Shown: one piece after another, positions 9,795 to 19,000 of the stretch | Position numbering within the stretch: the first letter of the stretch is position 1 | Layout of the letters: each line of letters opens with the position of its first letter | Source: Schistocerca nitens | Lineage: Eukaryota; Arthropoda; Insecta; Orthoptera; Acrididae | Reading direction: 5' to 3' | NCBI RefSeq assembly: GCF_023898315.1 | Contig: NC_064625.1 | Location: 102,782,269 to 102,846,268, forward strand | DNA: 64,000 bases | Program-made: the position numbers and the translations under genes | The notes under the pieces: model-generated | Database searches by the model: none | What the model saw: the letters and a program-made list of their open reading frames with translations, nothing else | What the model was told of the DNA's origin: nothing

Positions 9795-10539
9795 TTCTCG
9801 CTGTTCGCATGTCCTTTGCTTCTCATTACTTTCGTCTTCCTTCGATTTACTCTCACTCCACATTATGTACTCATTAGACTGTTCATTCCATTCAGCAGAG
9901 CCTGTAATTCTTCTTGACTTCCACTTTGAATTATGATTCCACTCTTGAATCTTTCTTTTATTTCCATCATTCCTTATTCGATGTATAAACTGAACAGTAA
10001 GAGTGAAAGACTACGTCCCTGTTTTACACCATTTTCAATCCAAGTACTTCGATCTTGGTCTTCCACTCTTATTGTTCCCTCTCAACTCTTGTAAATATTG
10101 TATATTATTCGTCTTTCCCCACAGCTTACCTCTACCTTTCTCAGAACATCTTGTACCATTTTAAATAGTCGAACGCTTTTACCAGGTCGACAAATCCTAT
10201 GAACATGTTTTGATTTTTCTTTGATCTTGCTTCCATTACCAACTGCAACGTCAGAACTGCTTCCGCAGTGCCTTCACTTTTCCTAAAGCCACAGTGATCT
10301 CTAAAGAGGGCAGTCATAGAAGTTGGAAAAAAGATATAGGTATAGAGAAGGTAAACGCTAACAAACCAGGGTTAACAGAAGAAATACTAAAGTTGATCGA
10401 TGAAAGAAGGAAGTACAAAAATGTTCAGGGAAATTCAATAATACTGAAATATTAGTCACTCAGGAATGAAATAAATAGGAAGTTCAGGGAAACTAGGCGA
10501 AATGGCTGGATCTAAAATGTGAAGAAATCGAAAAATAAT

Positions 10540-11110
10540 CTTTTGCCATGTCTGTCTAGCCCCCCCCCCCCTCTTTCTGACCATATCCTCCTCCCCTTCT
10601 CTCTTTCCATCTCCACCTCGTCCTCTTTCTTTTCCACCTGCCCACTACCGGTCTACACCTTACATCTGCCTCACACATCTCCCCGTCTTCCCCTCTCTCT
10701 GTCCACTTCCCCCCTCACTCTGTTCATCCCCTTATCTATCCATCTCCACCTCTCTCCTCCGTAGGCAAGCCCATCTCCACATGTAGCCCATGCAAGGCAG
10801 TCCAGTGAAGCAAGCTGATACTAATCCCACAACATACATGTAATGCCACACATCAGGGGCTTGAAAATCATTTATTTACCCCTGACATATAGGCTGTCAC
10901 GCAAAGCATACCGATAAAGAAGGTCAATACTACTCTACCATAACACACTCGTATGCAGGCAGCCTACATGTTAGAGGCCAATAAACTATTTCTTGCCCCT
11001 GACATGTAGGCTGCCCAGAAAAGTAGTATGATTTGGAAGGCTAATACGATTCCCACACATTTGTCTGTTGTTTAGGGCAGCCTATACGCCAGAGACTGGT
11101 AAAAAGAACG
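10540..11110. repeat. Pyrimidine-rich tract followed by a degenerate tandem repeat
   Basis: 10550-10770 is a C/T-rich tract on the plus strand (C-run at 10560, then many CTCTTTCC and CCACCTC runs). 10775-11100 holds about three diverged copies of a unit of roughly 110-120 bp marked by 'CCCCTGACATGTAGGCTGCC' and 'ATCAGGGGCTTGAAAATCAT' variants. The combination resembles the untranslated end of a retroelement, but I cannot assign it. There is no coding potential; the long open frame across the C/T tract is compositional. Confidence 0.5.
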
Positions 11111-11439
11111 TTTTTCCCCATCTCCACTCTTATTGAAAATAGAATGTTATAAAACCCGCAATGCTGATACTCAAGAGGCCTACTGTCTGTGTGCCAAATT
11201 TATCTGATATCGATCCAGGGGTTTGCGAAAAAGATACTGGACATTCAGTCATACACATACATTCTGCTTTACCTATATAACATATAAACATGGGACTCAT
11301 TAAATACGTAAATAAATTCTTACCTATCGATAACAAACCTGTGAATAGAAAGCAGTGTTGTTGGTCATTGTCTCTTTCATTCCTTGCCTGTTCAAGGTGG
11401 TGTGTATTTTATCCTTCAACTGCATTTTTCGACCATTTC

Positions 11440-12120
11440 CCCATAGTTCGTAGCTGCATGTGAAGCATGCTTTGAGATATATGGTGATGCTGTGCTCGTT
11501 GTTCTGATTAATCTTCACCCACACCACATGGGTGGTGGTCGTGTAGCTCATACTCCAGCTAAGTTGAACACCCACGTGGCTGGTTACTGAATCGGGTGCA
11601 AAATGTTGCTTGCTGGTGGTTGCAGATTTGAGACTGTATGCATGTGGTGATGGTGCTCAGCGGAATGTTCCTGCAAATCTTCACAGTGAGGTTGATGATG
11701 TTCATTTAGCTCACCCTGCAGTTAAGTTGTTCATCCATCAAACCACTAAACAGTAGTTCAGTCTGGTGTGATAGTGGTTGTAGGTAACGCATTACTAGAG
11801 GTACGTTCCCATGGGTTTTCACTACTGCCACGTTGCTGGTTATGTTGCTGACATTCAAAAAGTTGTGTTTGGCGTGACCTCCTGATCAGAGTTGAATACA
11901 GCGTACTGATCATTGTAGGTAAATGAGGATTTTCGCTACTCTAACATGGCAATGGTATTCATGTCTGTTTTCATGTGTCTTTATCCTCATCCACATTGTT
12001 GATTATGTAGCTCGTCTCCAAACTAAGTGCATGACAGCTGAATGATTTGTACTGGTATTTGCAGGTGGAGGCGGAATGGAAATATGTGGTAATAAGGCTG
12101 AGGCGATTATTTCCATGTGT
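11440..12120 (+). repeat. Tandem decayed copies of the receptor terminal-exon region (units 1-5)
   Basis: Five successive units, about 136-167 bp apart, align by eye with the genuine terminal exon and its upstream intron. Their exon-like starts lie near 11452, 11619, 11775, 11911 and 12059. Unit 2 shows 'GGTTGCAGATTTGAG' and 'GTGATGGTGCTCAGCGGAAT', then 'GTTCCTGCAAATCTTCACAG', against exon 'GCGATGGTGCTCGACCGGCT', 'GTTCCTGTGGATCTTCACAC'. Intron parts repeat too ('CTCCAGCTAAGTTGAACAC' against 'TTCCAGCTAAGCAGCATAGG'). Units 1-4 are closed by stops. This is local tandem duplication of an exon plus flank followed by decay, not retroposition, because intron sequence is included. Confidence 0.75.
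12059..12120 (+). pseudogene. Decayed M4 exon copy (unit 5) with surviving acceptor and open frame
   Basis: The sequence 'ATTTGCAG|GTGGAGGCGGAA' keeps an acceptor at the same place as the real exon, and the frame reads 'VEAEWKYVVIRLRRLFPCV' against '[19 protein letters not shown]' in the functional exon. It is cut after 'TTTCCATGTGT' by the RTE-like LINE. The missing right half resumes after the LINE tail at about 15664 ('TCATTCCTTTCACATTGATG'). If it were ever spliced to the 5143-5431 exon in phase 0, the frame would run on into LINE sequence and lack a full M4. I call it a pseudo-exon. Confidence 0.6.
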
Positions 12121-12594
12121 AATGTGGAGAAACATCCAGAGCTCAGTTAGGGATACAGCAAAGGAAACACTCATGGGGAAACCCAGTGGGCAAGAAGATC
12201 TGGTTTGGAAAGGAATATGCAGATGCCCTGGAAAGGAGAAAGGAAGCCAGGAACAAGTGGCTGAAGGGGACAAATCTGGCACAGGCCAAAGCAGAATTTG
12301 AGGAGGTCCGAAAGACTACACAAGCAATTCTGAGAAGAGCAAAGAGGAAATGCATAAGGAATATCATCATTGAAGCAGAAACATTCAGAGGACAAAAGGC
12401 TGGGGAAATGTTTCTGAGGGTGAAGTACCTCTGCAAAGGTCACCAGGACAAGCAGAAATTTGTCAAAGATTCCCGTGATGAGATCCTGACAAACGATAGG
12501 GACATAGCTGAGAGATGGAAAGATTACTTTCGTTAGCTGCTAAATTGTGATGAACCAGAACTGCAGTTTGATTTCCAGTACCCAATTATAGCCG

Positions 12595-13353
12595 ATGCAG
12601 ACTATCCCCCACCTACCCCTGGATGAGATAAAGACCAGAATCAGACACCTTAAACAGAATAAGAGTCCAGGTGAAGATGGAATACAGGCTGAAATGATCC
12701 TGGCAGAAGGAGAGAAACTTGCAGAAAAAATACGCCGACTGATACAGGCAATATGGACCAAAGAAGGACTACCAGGAGAATGGAAAAAAGCTCTGATTTG
12801 TCCAATAAATCAGAAGGGCGACAAACTGAAATGTGACAACTATCGAGGAGTCGCCCTGCTTAACGTCTGGTATAAGATCCTCATACATCGAACTCAGCCA
12901 GTGGCAGAATCGGTGATTGGGGAGTACCAGGGAGGTTTCCGGACAGGACGGTCAACAGTAGATCACATCTTCAGTCTCCAGCAGCTCATTGAGAAACTGT
13001 GTGAATATGGTAAATATTTGCATAATTTATTCGTTGATTTTAAGAAGGCCTATGACTGCATACATCTCAAGAGCCTGCCCAACTGTTTAAGGCAGTTTGG
13101 CATAGCAGAGAAACTCCTCAATCTGATAAAGATCTGTCTGAACGAAACACGTGGAAAGCTAAAGATGGGAAATCGCGTAACTGAGGAGTCTGAAATTGTG
13201 ACAGGACTCAGGCAAGTAGATGGGCTGTCCCCTATCCTGTTCAACTTTGCCCTCGAGAAGATCGTATGCGAGACATTGCAAGAGAACGGAGGGTTTGAAA
13301 TTGAAGGAAAGAGACTGACATACCTATGCAGACGACATCTGTTTACCCTCTAG
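12595..13353 (+). pseudogene. Reverse-transcriptase core of the RTE-like LINE
   Basis: This open stretch of 252 codons covers RT palm and finger motifs, from the fingers block 'DEIKTRIRHLKQNKSPGEDG' to the thumb side of motif B. The reading ends where motif C (catalytic YADD) should occur, because of a base change of frame, so the polymerase active site is incomplete in this frame. The product would have copied LINE RNA at nicked target DNA. It is part of the element at 12121-14340. Confidence 0.75.
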
Positions 13354-13430
13354 GTCGGAAGAGGACTTGGAGCAAATGACCAAAGCACTAAAGGAGGCTG
13401 CCAGCAAATTTGGGCTAAACATAAACGAAG

Positions 13431-13594
13431 CGCTTCGGTCTGGAACCGCGTGACCGCTACGGTCGCAGGTTCGAATCCTGCCTCGGGCATGGACATGTGT
13501 GATGTCCTTGGGTTAGTTAGGTTTAATTAGTTTTAAGTTCTAGGCGACTGATGACCTCAGATGTCAAGTCCCATAGGCTCAGAGCCATTTGAAC
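13431..13594 (+). mobile_element. tRNA-derived SINE, 5'-truncated, inside the LINE
   Basis: It starts within the tRNA-like head ('CGCTTCGGTCTGGAACCGCG') and keeps Box B and the complete tail. Exact 11-bp target duplications CATAAACGAAG lie at 13420-13430 and 13595-13605. The first base or two of the SINE overlap ambiguously with the target. Confidence 0.92.
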
Positions 13595-14305
13595 CATAAA
13601 CGAAGAGTACCTCGTTATGATGCATGGTCATTGTCAGACTGCTGATCATCTACAATCATTGCAGGTTGGGGACCAGTCCTACAAGAGTGTGCAAGAACTC
13701 AAATACTAGGGGCACTTTTCACCAAGAACTCGTCATGTGAAGCAGAGATCAATGCCAGAATACGAGCAGGAAACCGATCTTACCACTGCCTAGCACAACT
13801 GCTTCAGTCCAAACATCTCTCCAGACAGTTCAAGATTCGACTGTACAAAACCCTGATCCAGCCTGTTGTTCTATATGGCTGTGAGACATGGAGTATCCGG
13901 AAACAGAACTTCCATAAGCTCCTTGTTTTTTAGAGAAAAGTGCTTCGGAAGATCTTCGGTCCGGTTCTGGATGCAGATACAGGGGAATGGAGGATCAGAT
14001 ACAACCAAGAGCTTGAGGAACTATACCAGCAGCCCAACAGAGCAGAAACTGTCAAAGCCAAACGAATGCAGTGGGCCGGCCATGTGGCCCAGATGGAGGA
14101 TCACAGATGGCCTCGAAAGCTCCTGGATTTGACACCTACAGGAAAGAGACCGCGAGGAAGACCCAAGAAGCGTTGGAGGGATGGACTCCATGAAGATTTA
14201 AACAAAGTGTCAATAGATGTGGACGGATGGCAGATAGCAACAATGGACAGAATACAGTGGAGGAGGAAACTTGTAGATGCGTGCTGTCCAGTGGGCCTGA
14301 TCACT

Positions 14306-14340
<35 letters not shown>

Positions 14341-15651
14341 CGAGGTGCATTCAAGTTCTAAGGCCTCCGATTTTTTTTCTCCGGACTGGAAAGAGATAGA
14401 AACATGCTCATTGTTTTAAAATGAGGCCGCGTTCATTGTCAATACGTCCCAGAGATGGCAGCACCGTATGGCAGATGGAATTTTACCGCCAGCGGCGAGA
14501 ATGAGAACTGTTTTAAATACTTAAAATGGCGACGTTTTCCTTACTTCAACAGCGTGCAATCATTCGTTTTCTGAATTTGCGTGGTGTGAAACCAATTGAA
14601 ATTCATCGACAGTTGAAGGAGACATGTGGTGATGGAGTTGTGGATGTGTCGAAAGTGCGTTCGTGGGTGCGACAGTTTAATGAACACAGAACATCGTGGT
14701 GTGACAACAAACCGAAACAACCTCGGGCTCGCACAAGCCATGATCGAGAAAGTGGAGAGAATTGTTTTGGGGGATCGCCGAATGACTGTTGAACAGATTG
14801 CCTCCAGAGTTGGCATTTGTGTGGGTTCTGTGCACACAATCCTGCATGACGACCTGAAAATGCGAAAAGTGTCATCCAGGTGGGTGCCACGAATGCTGAC
14901 GGACGACCACACGGCTGCCCGTGTGGCATGTTGCTGAGCAATGTTGACGCGCAACGACAGCACGAATGGGACTTTATTTTCGTCGGTTGTGATAATGTAT
15001 GAGACGTGGATGTCATTTCTCAATCCAGAAACAAAGCGCCAGTCAGCTCAATGGAAGCACACAGATTCACCGCCACCAAAAAAATTTCGGGTAACCGCCA
15101 GTGCTGAAAAAATGATGGTGTCCATGTTCTGGGACAGCGAGGGCTTAATCCTTACCCATTGCGTTCCAAAGGGCACTACGGTAAGAGGTGCATCCTACAA
15201 AAATGTTTTGAAGAACAAATTCCTTCCTGCACTGCAACAAAAACGTCCGGGAAGGGCTGCGCGTGTGCTGTTTCACCAAGCAAACGCACCCGCACATCGA
15301 GCTAACGTTACGCAACAGTTTCTTCGTGATAACAACTTTGAAGTGATTCCTCATGCTCCCTACTCAACTGACCTGGTTCCTAGTGACTTTTGGCTTTTTC
15401 CAACAATGAAAGACACTCTCCGTGGCCGCACATTCACCAGCCGTGCTGCTATTGCCTCAGCGATTTTCCAGTGGTCAAAACAGACTCCTAAAGAAGCCTT
15501 CGCCGCTGTCATGGAATCATGGCGTCAGCGTTGTGAAAAATGTATACGTCTGCAGGGCGATTACGTCGAGAAGTAACGCCAGTTTCATCGATTTCGGGTG
15601 AGAAGTTAATTAGAAAAAAAATCGGAGGCCTTAGAACTTCAATGCACCTCG
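14341..15651 (+). mobile_element. Dead mariner element in the LINE tail
   Basis: Inverted repeats pair: left 'CGAGGTGCATTCAAGTTCTA', continuing 'AGGCCTCCGATTTTTTTT', and right, reverse-complemented, 'CGAGGTGCATTGAAGTTCTA', continuing the same way. A TA duplication lies on each side (14339-14340 and 15652-15653), drawn from the TAG microsatellite. The transposase begins at 14526 'MATFSLLQQRAIIRFLNLRG' with a recognisable N-terminal DNA-binding region, continues in a second frame (14626-14937) and a third (14941-15576). Both visible catalytic aspartates are altered: the GDETW motif reads 'MYETW', and HQDNAPAH reads 'HQANAPAH'. 'YSTDLVPSDFWLF' survives. It is non-autonomous. Confidence 0.9.
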
Positions 15652-15663
15652 TAGTAGTAGTAG

Positions 15664-15897
15664 TCGTCATTCCTTTCACATTGATGGTCATTTTCTTTGC
15701 CTCCAGCTGTTCTTGCCCATGAACTCACACTTAGAGAGCTAAATGTGGTCTACTGTTGGTTGCAAGTGATGGAGGATTGGAAGTGCGTGACAGTGGCACA
15801 GGAGTGATAGTTTCCATGTGTTTTCATCCTTGCCACGTTAATGGCCGTGTCGTTCACTTCCAGCTAAGCAGCATAGGAAGCTCAACGTGGTTTACCA
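15664..15897 (+). repeat. Remaining decayed exon copies (rest of unit 5, unit 6)
   Basis: 15664-15714 continues the interrupted unit 5. Unit 6 (about 15715-15855) aligns closely with the real exon just downstream: 'GTGATGGAGGATTGGAAGTG' against 'GTGAAGGAGGACTGGAAGTA'. The acceptor is lost in unit 6 (GTTGCAA|GTG instead of GTTACAG|GTG), and its frame hits a stop after 13 codons (VMEDWKCVTVAQE, then TGA). The upstream intron parts also match ('AAATGTGGTCTACTG' against 'AACGTGGTTTACCAC'). Unit 6 is the least diverged decayed copy and lies 143 bp upstream of the functional exon. Confidence 0.8.
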
Positions 15898-15907
15898 CTG
15901 GTTACAG

Positions 15908-16099
15908 GTGAAGGAGGACTGGAAGTACGTGGCGATGGTGCTCGACCGGCTGTTCCTGTGGATCTTCACACTGGCCGTGCTGGTGGGCACGGCGGGCATC
16001 ATCCTGCAGGCTCCCACGCTCTACGACGACCGCGTGCCCATCGACAAGAAGTTCAGCGAGTTCGCCACGACCACCGTGGTACGCTGCCCTCCTCAGTAG
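15908..16099 (+). CDS. Nicotinic acetylcholine receptor alpha-type subunit, M4 exon with C terminus
   Basis: This exon starts after TTACAG at 15907 in phase 0. It encodes '[20 protein letters not shown]' and '[20 protein letters not shown]', the pre-M4 helix and fourth transmembrane segment that anchors the subunit on the lipid side of the channel, then the short extracellular tail '[16 protein letters not shown]'. The frame closes with TAG at 16097-16099 after 'VVRCPPQ'. A GT at 16079-16080 (ACCGTG|GTACGC) is a possible donor, so a further tiny exon cannot be excluded. I prefer the stop, because the receptor usually ends soon after this point. The exon is GC-rich, unlike the AT-rich DNA that follows. 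Subunit number is not decidable from the tail alone. Confidence 0.88.
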   Translation: MKEDWKYVAMVLDRLFLWIFTLAVLVGTAGIILQAPTLYDDRVPIDKKFSEFATTTVVRCPPQ

Positions 16100-19000
16100 G
16101 TGGCCGCCTCCCTCCTACCTCTCCCTGCGATACTCCCGTCCACGAAGGCCACGGAACGCTGTACCAGCTGGGCTCGTGCGTCGTACCCGATCCCTGCTCC
16201 CGACGTGCAGGTGCAACGCGCAGAGCTCCGACGGTTTACTTGATTCTGCAGACGAGTTTTTAGTAGCATCACTAACGCCCCATGTCCTTCATCGGCATTG
16301 TTATCGGCTATTAGGTTCATTCAGAGACTACGGCTTCGTTAGGGGTCTGAAAGCAGCCTCCACATTCCTATAAGTTTAACGGTTTATTAGAACCTCCAAC
16401 TGAAGACAAGTTTCTGGGATGTGGGTCACTATGCTTTAAATGTCATACCTTCCTCCAAATTCACAACTGGCAGGCTCATCAGAAAGTCATGGGTGCTATC
16501 AGTACTCAGACATTTCAAGAAAATGACGCTGTTTTTCTTTGGCGCTGTACCACAATACACTGTCAACCAGTCCAATATTCTTCCAATATTTCCACTCATT
16601 CACCTCTTCTTTACAAATTCATACCTTGCTTTCATTCCATTATGAACAACACAGTCGGCAACACTTCACTATTTCATGCTATATATTTCTGTAACAAAAG
16701 TTTTGTAGATTGCAAGAAACTGATAAAAATACTCTGCTAAATATATTATCTTCTATTTTTCTGGAAACTCCATCTTCAGTTAATTTTCCTCTCACTTACA
16801 CATTATTTTACATATATTTTCATATATTTTATATTCAGTATCCAAATATATGATCTTTACTTGACAATTTTTTCTGACTTACTCCGCATATCTGTCAAGC
16901 TTCTTTGTGTACAATATCAGTCAGAACACTCGCACCCGAAAAGGGCATGTACCCATACCCTTCATCAGTTCCCGTTATGTTGCACTTTTTAATCAGACAT
17001 AAAATCCCAAAAACCATACTGTTCTGCAGCTTCTTTAACTTACATCAGCTACTTGACATAAAGACACATTTAATAAGAAAATAATGCTTGTAACTCAGGG
17101 TAAAATCAAAGTTACAAAAAAATATACAAGGTTATTTCAGTGACAAGTTTCAAAATATTAGATAATTTATTGGCTATCTGGGTTGATAAGTAGGCAAATT
17201 ATTGTCTGTCTTAGTTTTACATAGTGAGCATTGTTGAAAGTGATGTGCTGTTTTAGTGAATCTGTGATCTATCTAATAATCATCCTTAGCCATGGTATTT
17301 AGATTTGTAGTAATAGAGCTGTTTAGTAACAGTGACAGTGGAGGAATGTATGCACGATTAAGTTACAAATATTAAAACGAAAACTTTCCTTTTTACATAG
17401 TATAATTCAAACTAATTAGACATCTATGCAGACTACATTCAGAAATAATCACAAGTACTTGCAATCAATCATTGGAGAATTTTACATGGAAAAGGGGTAC
17501 ATGAATTCTCATTACCATAAGATTTCTTATTTTGTTGCCAACTTCAACAAGATCATATTCAGTTTATACCAATTACTATGAGCTTGTTAAATTTACCCAC
17601 GTATCCATTTGGTTAACATTACAAGACCTATTTAAAATGTGCCTTTATTTCCAAATATTTCATAGCTGCAAGCTTTTACACCATTCTTCATGTATGTAAC
17701 AGAGCTATGTGCATAAGAAATGAACACGAGTTTCAAGGAATAAGTAATGCCTTCTATAATTTCTTGCTTGTTACCTGACACTCTAAAGTAGGATTAAAAT
17801 ATTAATTCACACTGGTTTGGGGTATGTTAGATGTGATCAGGTGAAATGACATGAGAAATATAAGAACATTATATTCATACAAACCACTAACATTCAACAA
17901 TGTCAGTCATCAGAAATTATACATTCATTGGTGTTCTAGTCAATTATGTAATATTAGTTGTACAGTTGTTCTATTGTTATCATATACAGATATTTACTTC
18001 CAATTTTTTGAGCATGTGTCTTCCATTGGGCAACTAAGCCTATATTTTAGTATGATTTATGTGTTACTCTTAAAGCAATAATATAAAAATGCATAATTAG
18101 AGAGAAATACAAATATTTTAACTATTCAAGCAATAATTATGTACTAAAATGAACATTGTCTTCTGGTTTAGACTTCATACAAGTTTGTCTAATAATTTTC
18201 ATTAAATAACAACATATACACAACATAAATTAAATATTATGTTAATGTAGTCAGTTCATGCACGTAAAATTGTATGTGATTACTTTATGAATAATTTCTG
18301 ATTCCACTGTAAAATCAGATTGAAGTAAAAGAAATAGAATGTATACCAAATATGTGAATAAATTATGATATAAAAACTAATTAAATAAATACAACTAAAG
18401 ACATGACTTTTGAAGCAACATACATAAAACAAAGCAAAATATGAAATGCTTATTGGTGGAAATCTGTTACCAAAATACTATCCCAGTTACTGGCGATGTA
18501 AAATTTTAATATGCATGAACAGATGTAGCTACTAAACTCATTTCAGCATCAAAATGGTTTTAAAACAACAACAATGAGTAAGCGAACAAAATAAAATGTA
18601 ATACTAATAAGTTTGGTTAGCACTAAAAAATTTTTTCTAACTCCCAAAAGTATTTACCAAATTGGTTTTATGTACTTAATAATACCAATCAATTAAAGAA
18701 TATTAATATTGGTATGTAGATTGTCATTGGCTGTATCATTATTTTTATTCTTGAGCTTATTAATATTTTGCACTGTGCTTTCTATGACTATAGCTGAGCA
18801 TGTAGTGTGCTGGAAAAGAACAAGCAACAGGACATTTTGCTGAGCCATTGCATGACTTAGTCAGCAATGAGTAGCACTAAAATAACGAATTTGGCATGCA
18901 AAATTGAAAGGCAACAAAGGAAAACAGAGCATAGAAAAATGTGCATGTTTTGGAATGAATTGAATGATGCTGAACTAAAATACGATATTTTCTTACAGGG

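Larger units (their letters stand above)
8765..10500 (-). mobile_element. Antisense RTE-like LINE fragment carrying two SINEs
   Basis: After mental removal of the SINEs at 9055-9287 and 9610-9794, the minus strand gives the endonuclease/RT C-terminal block: 'EVDEFCYVGSRITNDGRSKE', 'RTYVWRTAMYGRETWTVGKP' and 'EQKRIKQFEK'. Weaker upstream RT-like sequence extends to about 10460. Both SINEs have perfect LINE-derived target duplications, so the LINE is the oldest layer. It is related to, but distinct from, the LINEs at 771-1567 and 61012-62068. Confidence 0.7.
12121..14340 (+). mobile_element. RTE-like LINE with (TAG)n tail, frame-broken
   Basis: The order is an endonuclease-RT linker region (frames at 12186-12536), RT core (12595-13353), a SINE (13431-13594), and a C-terminal block (13940-14308). 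RT motifs include 'KSPGEDGIQAEMI', 'YRGVALLNVWYKIL', 'FVDFKKAYDCIHLKSL' (first catalytic Asp) and 'GLRQVDGLSPILFNFALEK'. The catalytic YADD is lost to a frameshift ('LTYLCRRHLFTL' reads where TYADDI would be). The C terminus has 'QWAGHVAQMEDHRWPRKLLD' and 'GKRPRGRPKKRWRDGLHEDL'. The tail is (TAG)n at 14307-14340 and it continues past the mariner at 15652. It inserted into pseudo-exon unit 5. The element is dead. Confidence 0.85.
5432..15907 (+). other. Last visible intron of the receptor gene (10,476 bp)
   Basis: The intron is bounded by GTGAGC at 5432 and TTACAG ending at 15907. Joining the two exons gives '...[15 protein letters not shown]...', which is the expected uninterrupted run from the amphipathic helix into M4. 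The content is almost wholly repetitive: LINE fragments on both strands, seven SINE-type insertions, a pyrimidine-rich tract, a short tandem repeat, an RTE-like LINE, a dead mariner, and decayed tandem copies of the downstream exon. The insertions are listed separately. Confidence 0.8.

Noticed and set aside
10519-10764. Ser/Pro/Leu-rich 81-codon frame
   Set aside because: It is produced by the pyrimidine-rich tract.
15755-15850. Unit 6 as a functional alternative M4 exon
   Set aside because: Its acceptor AG has become AA and the frame stops after 13 codons.
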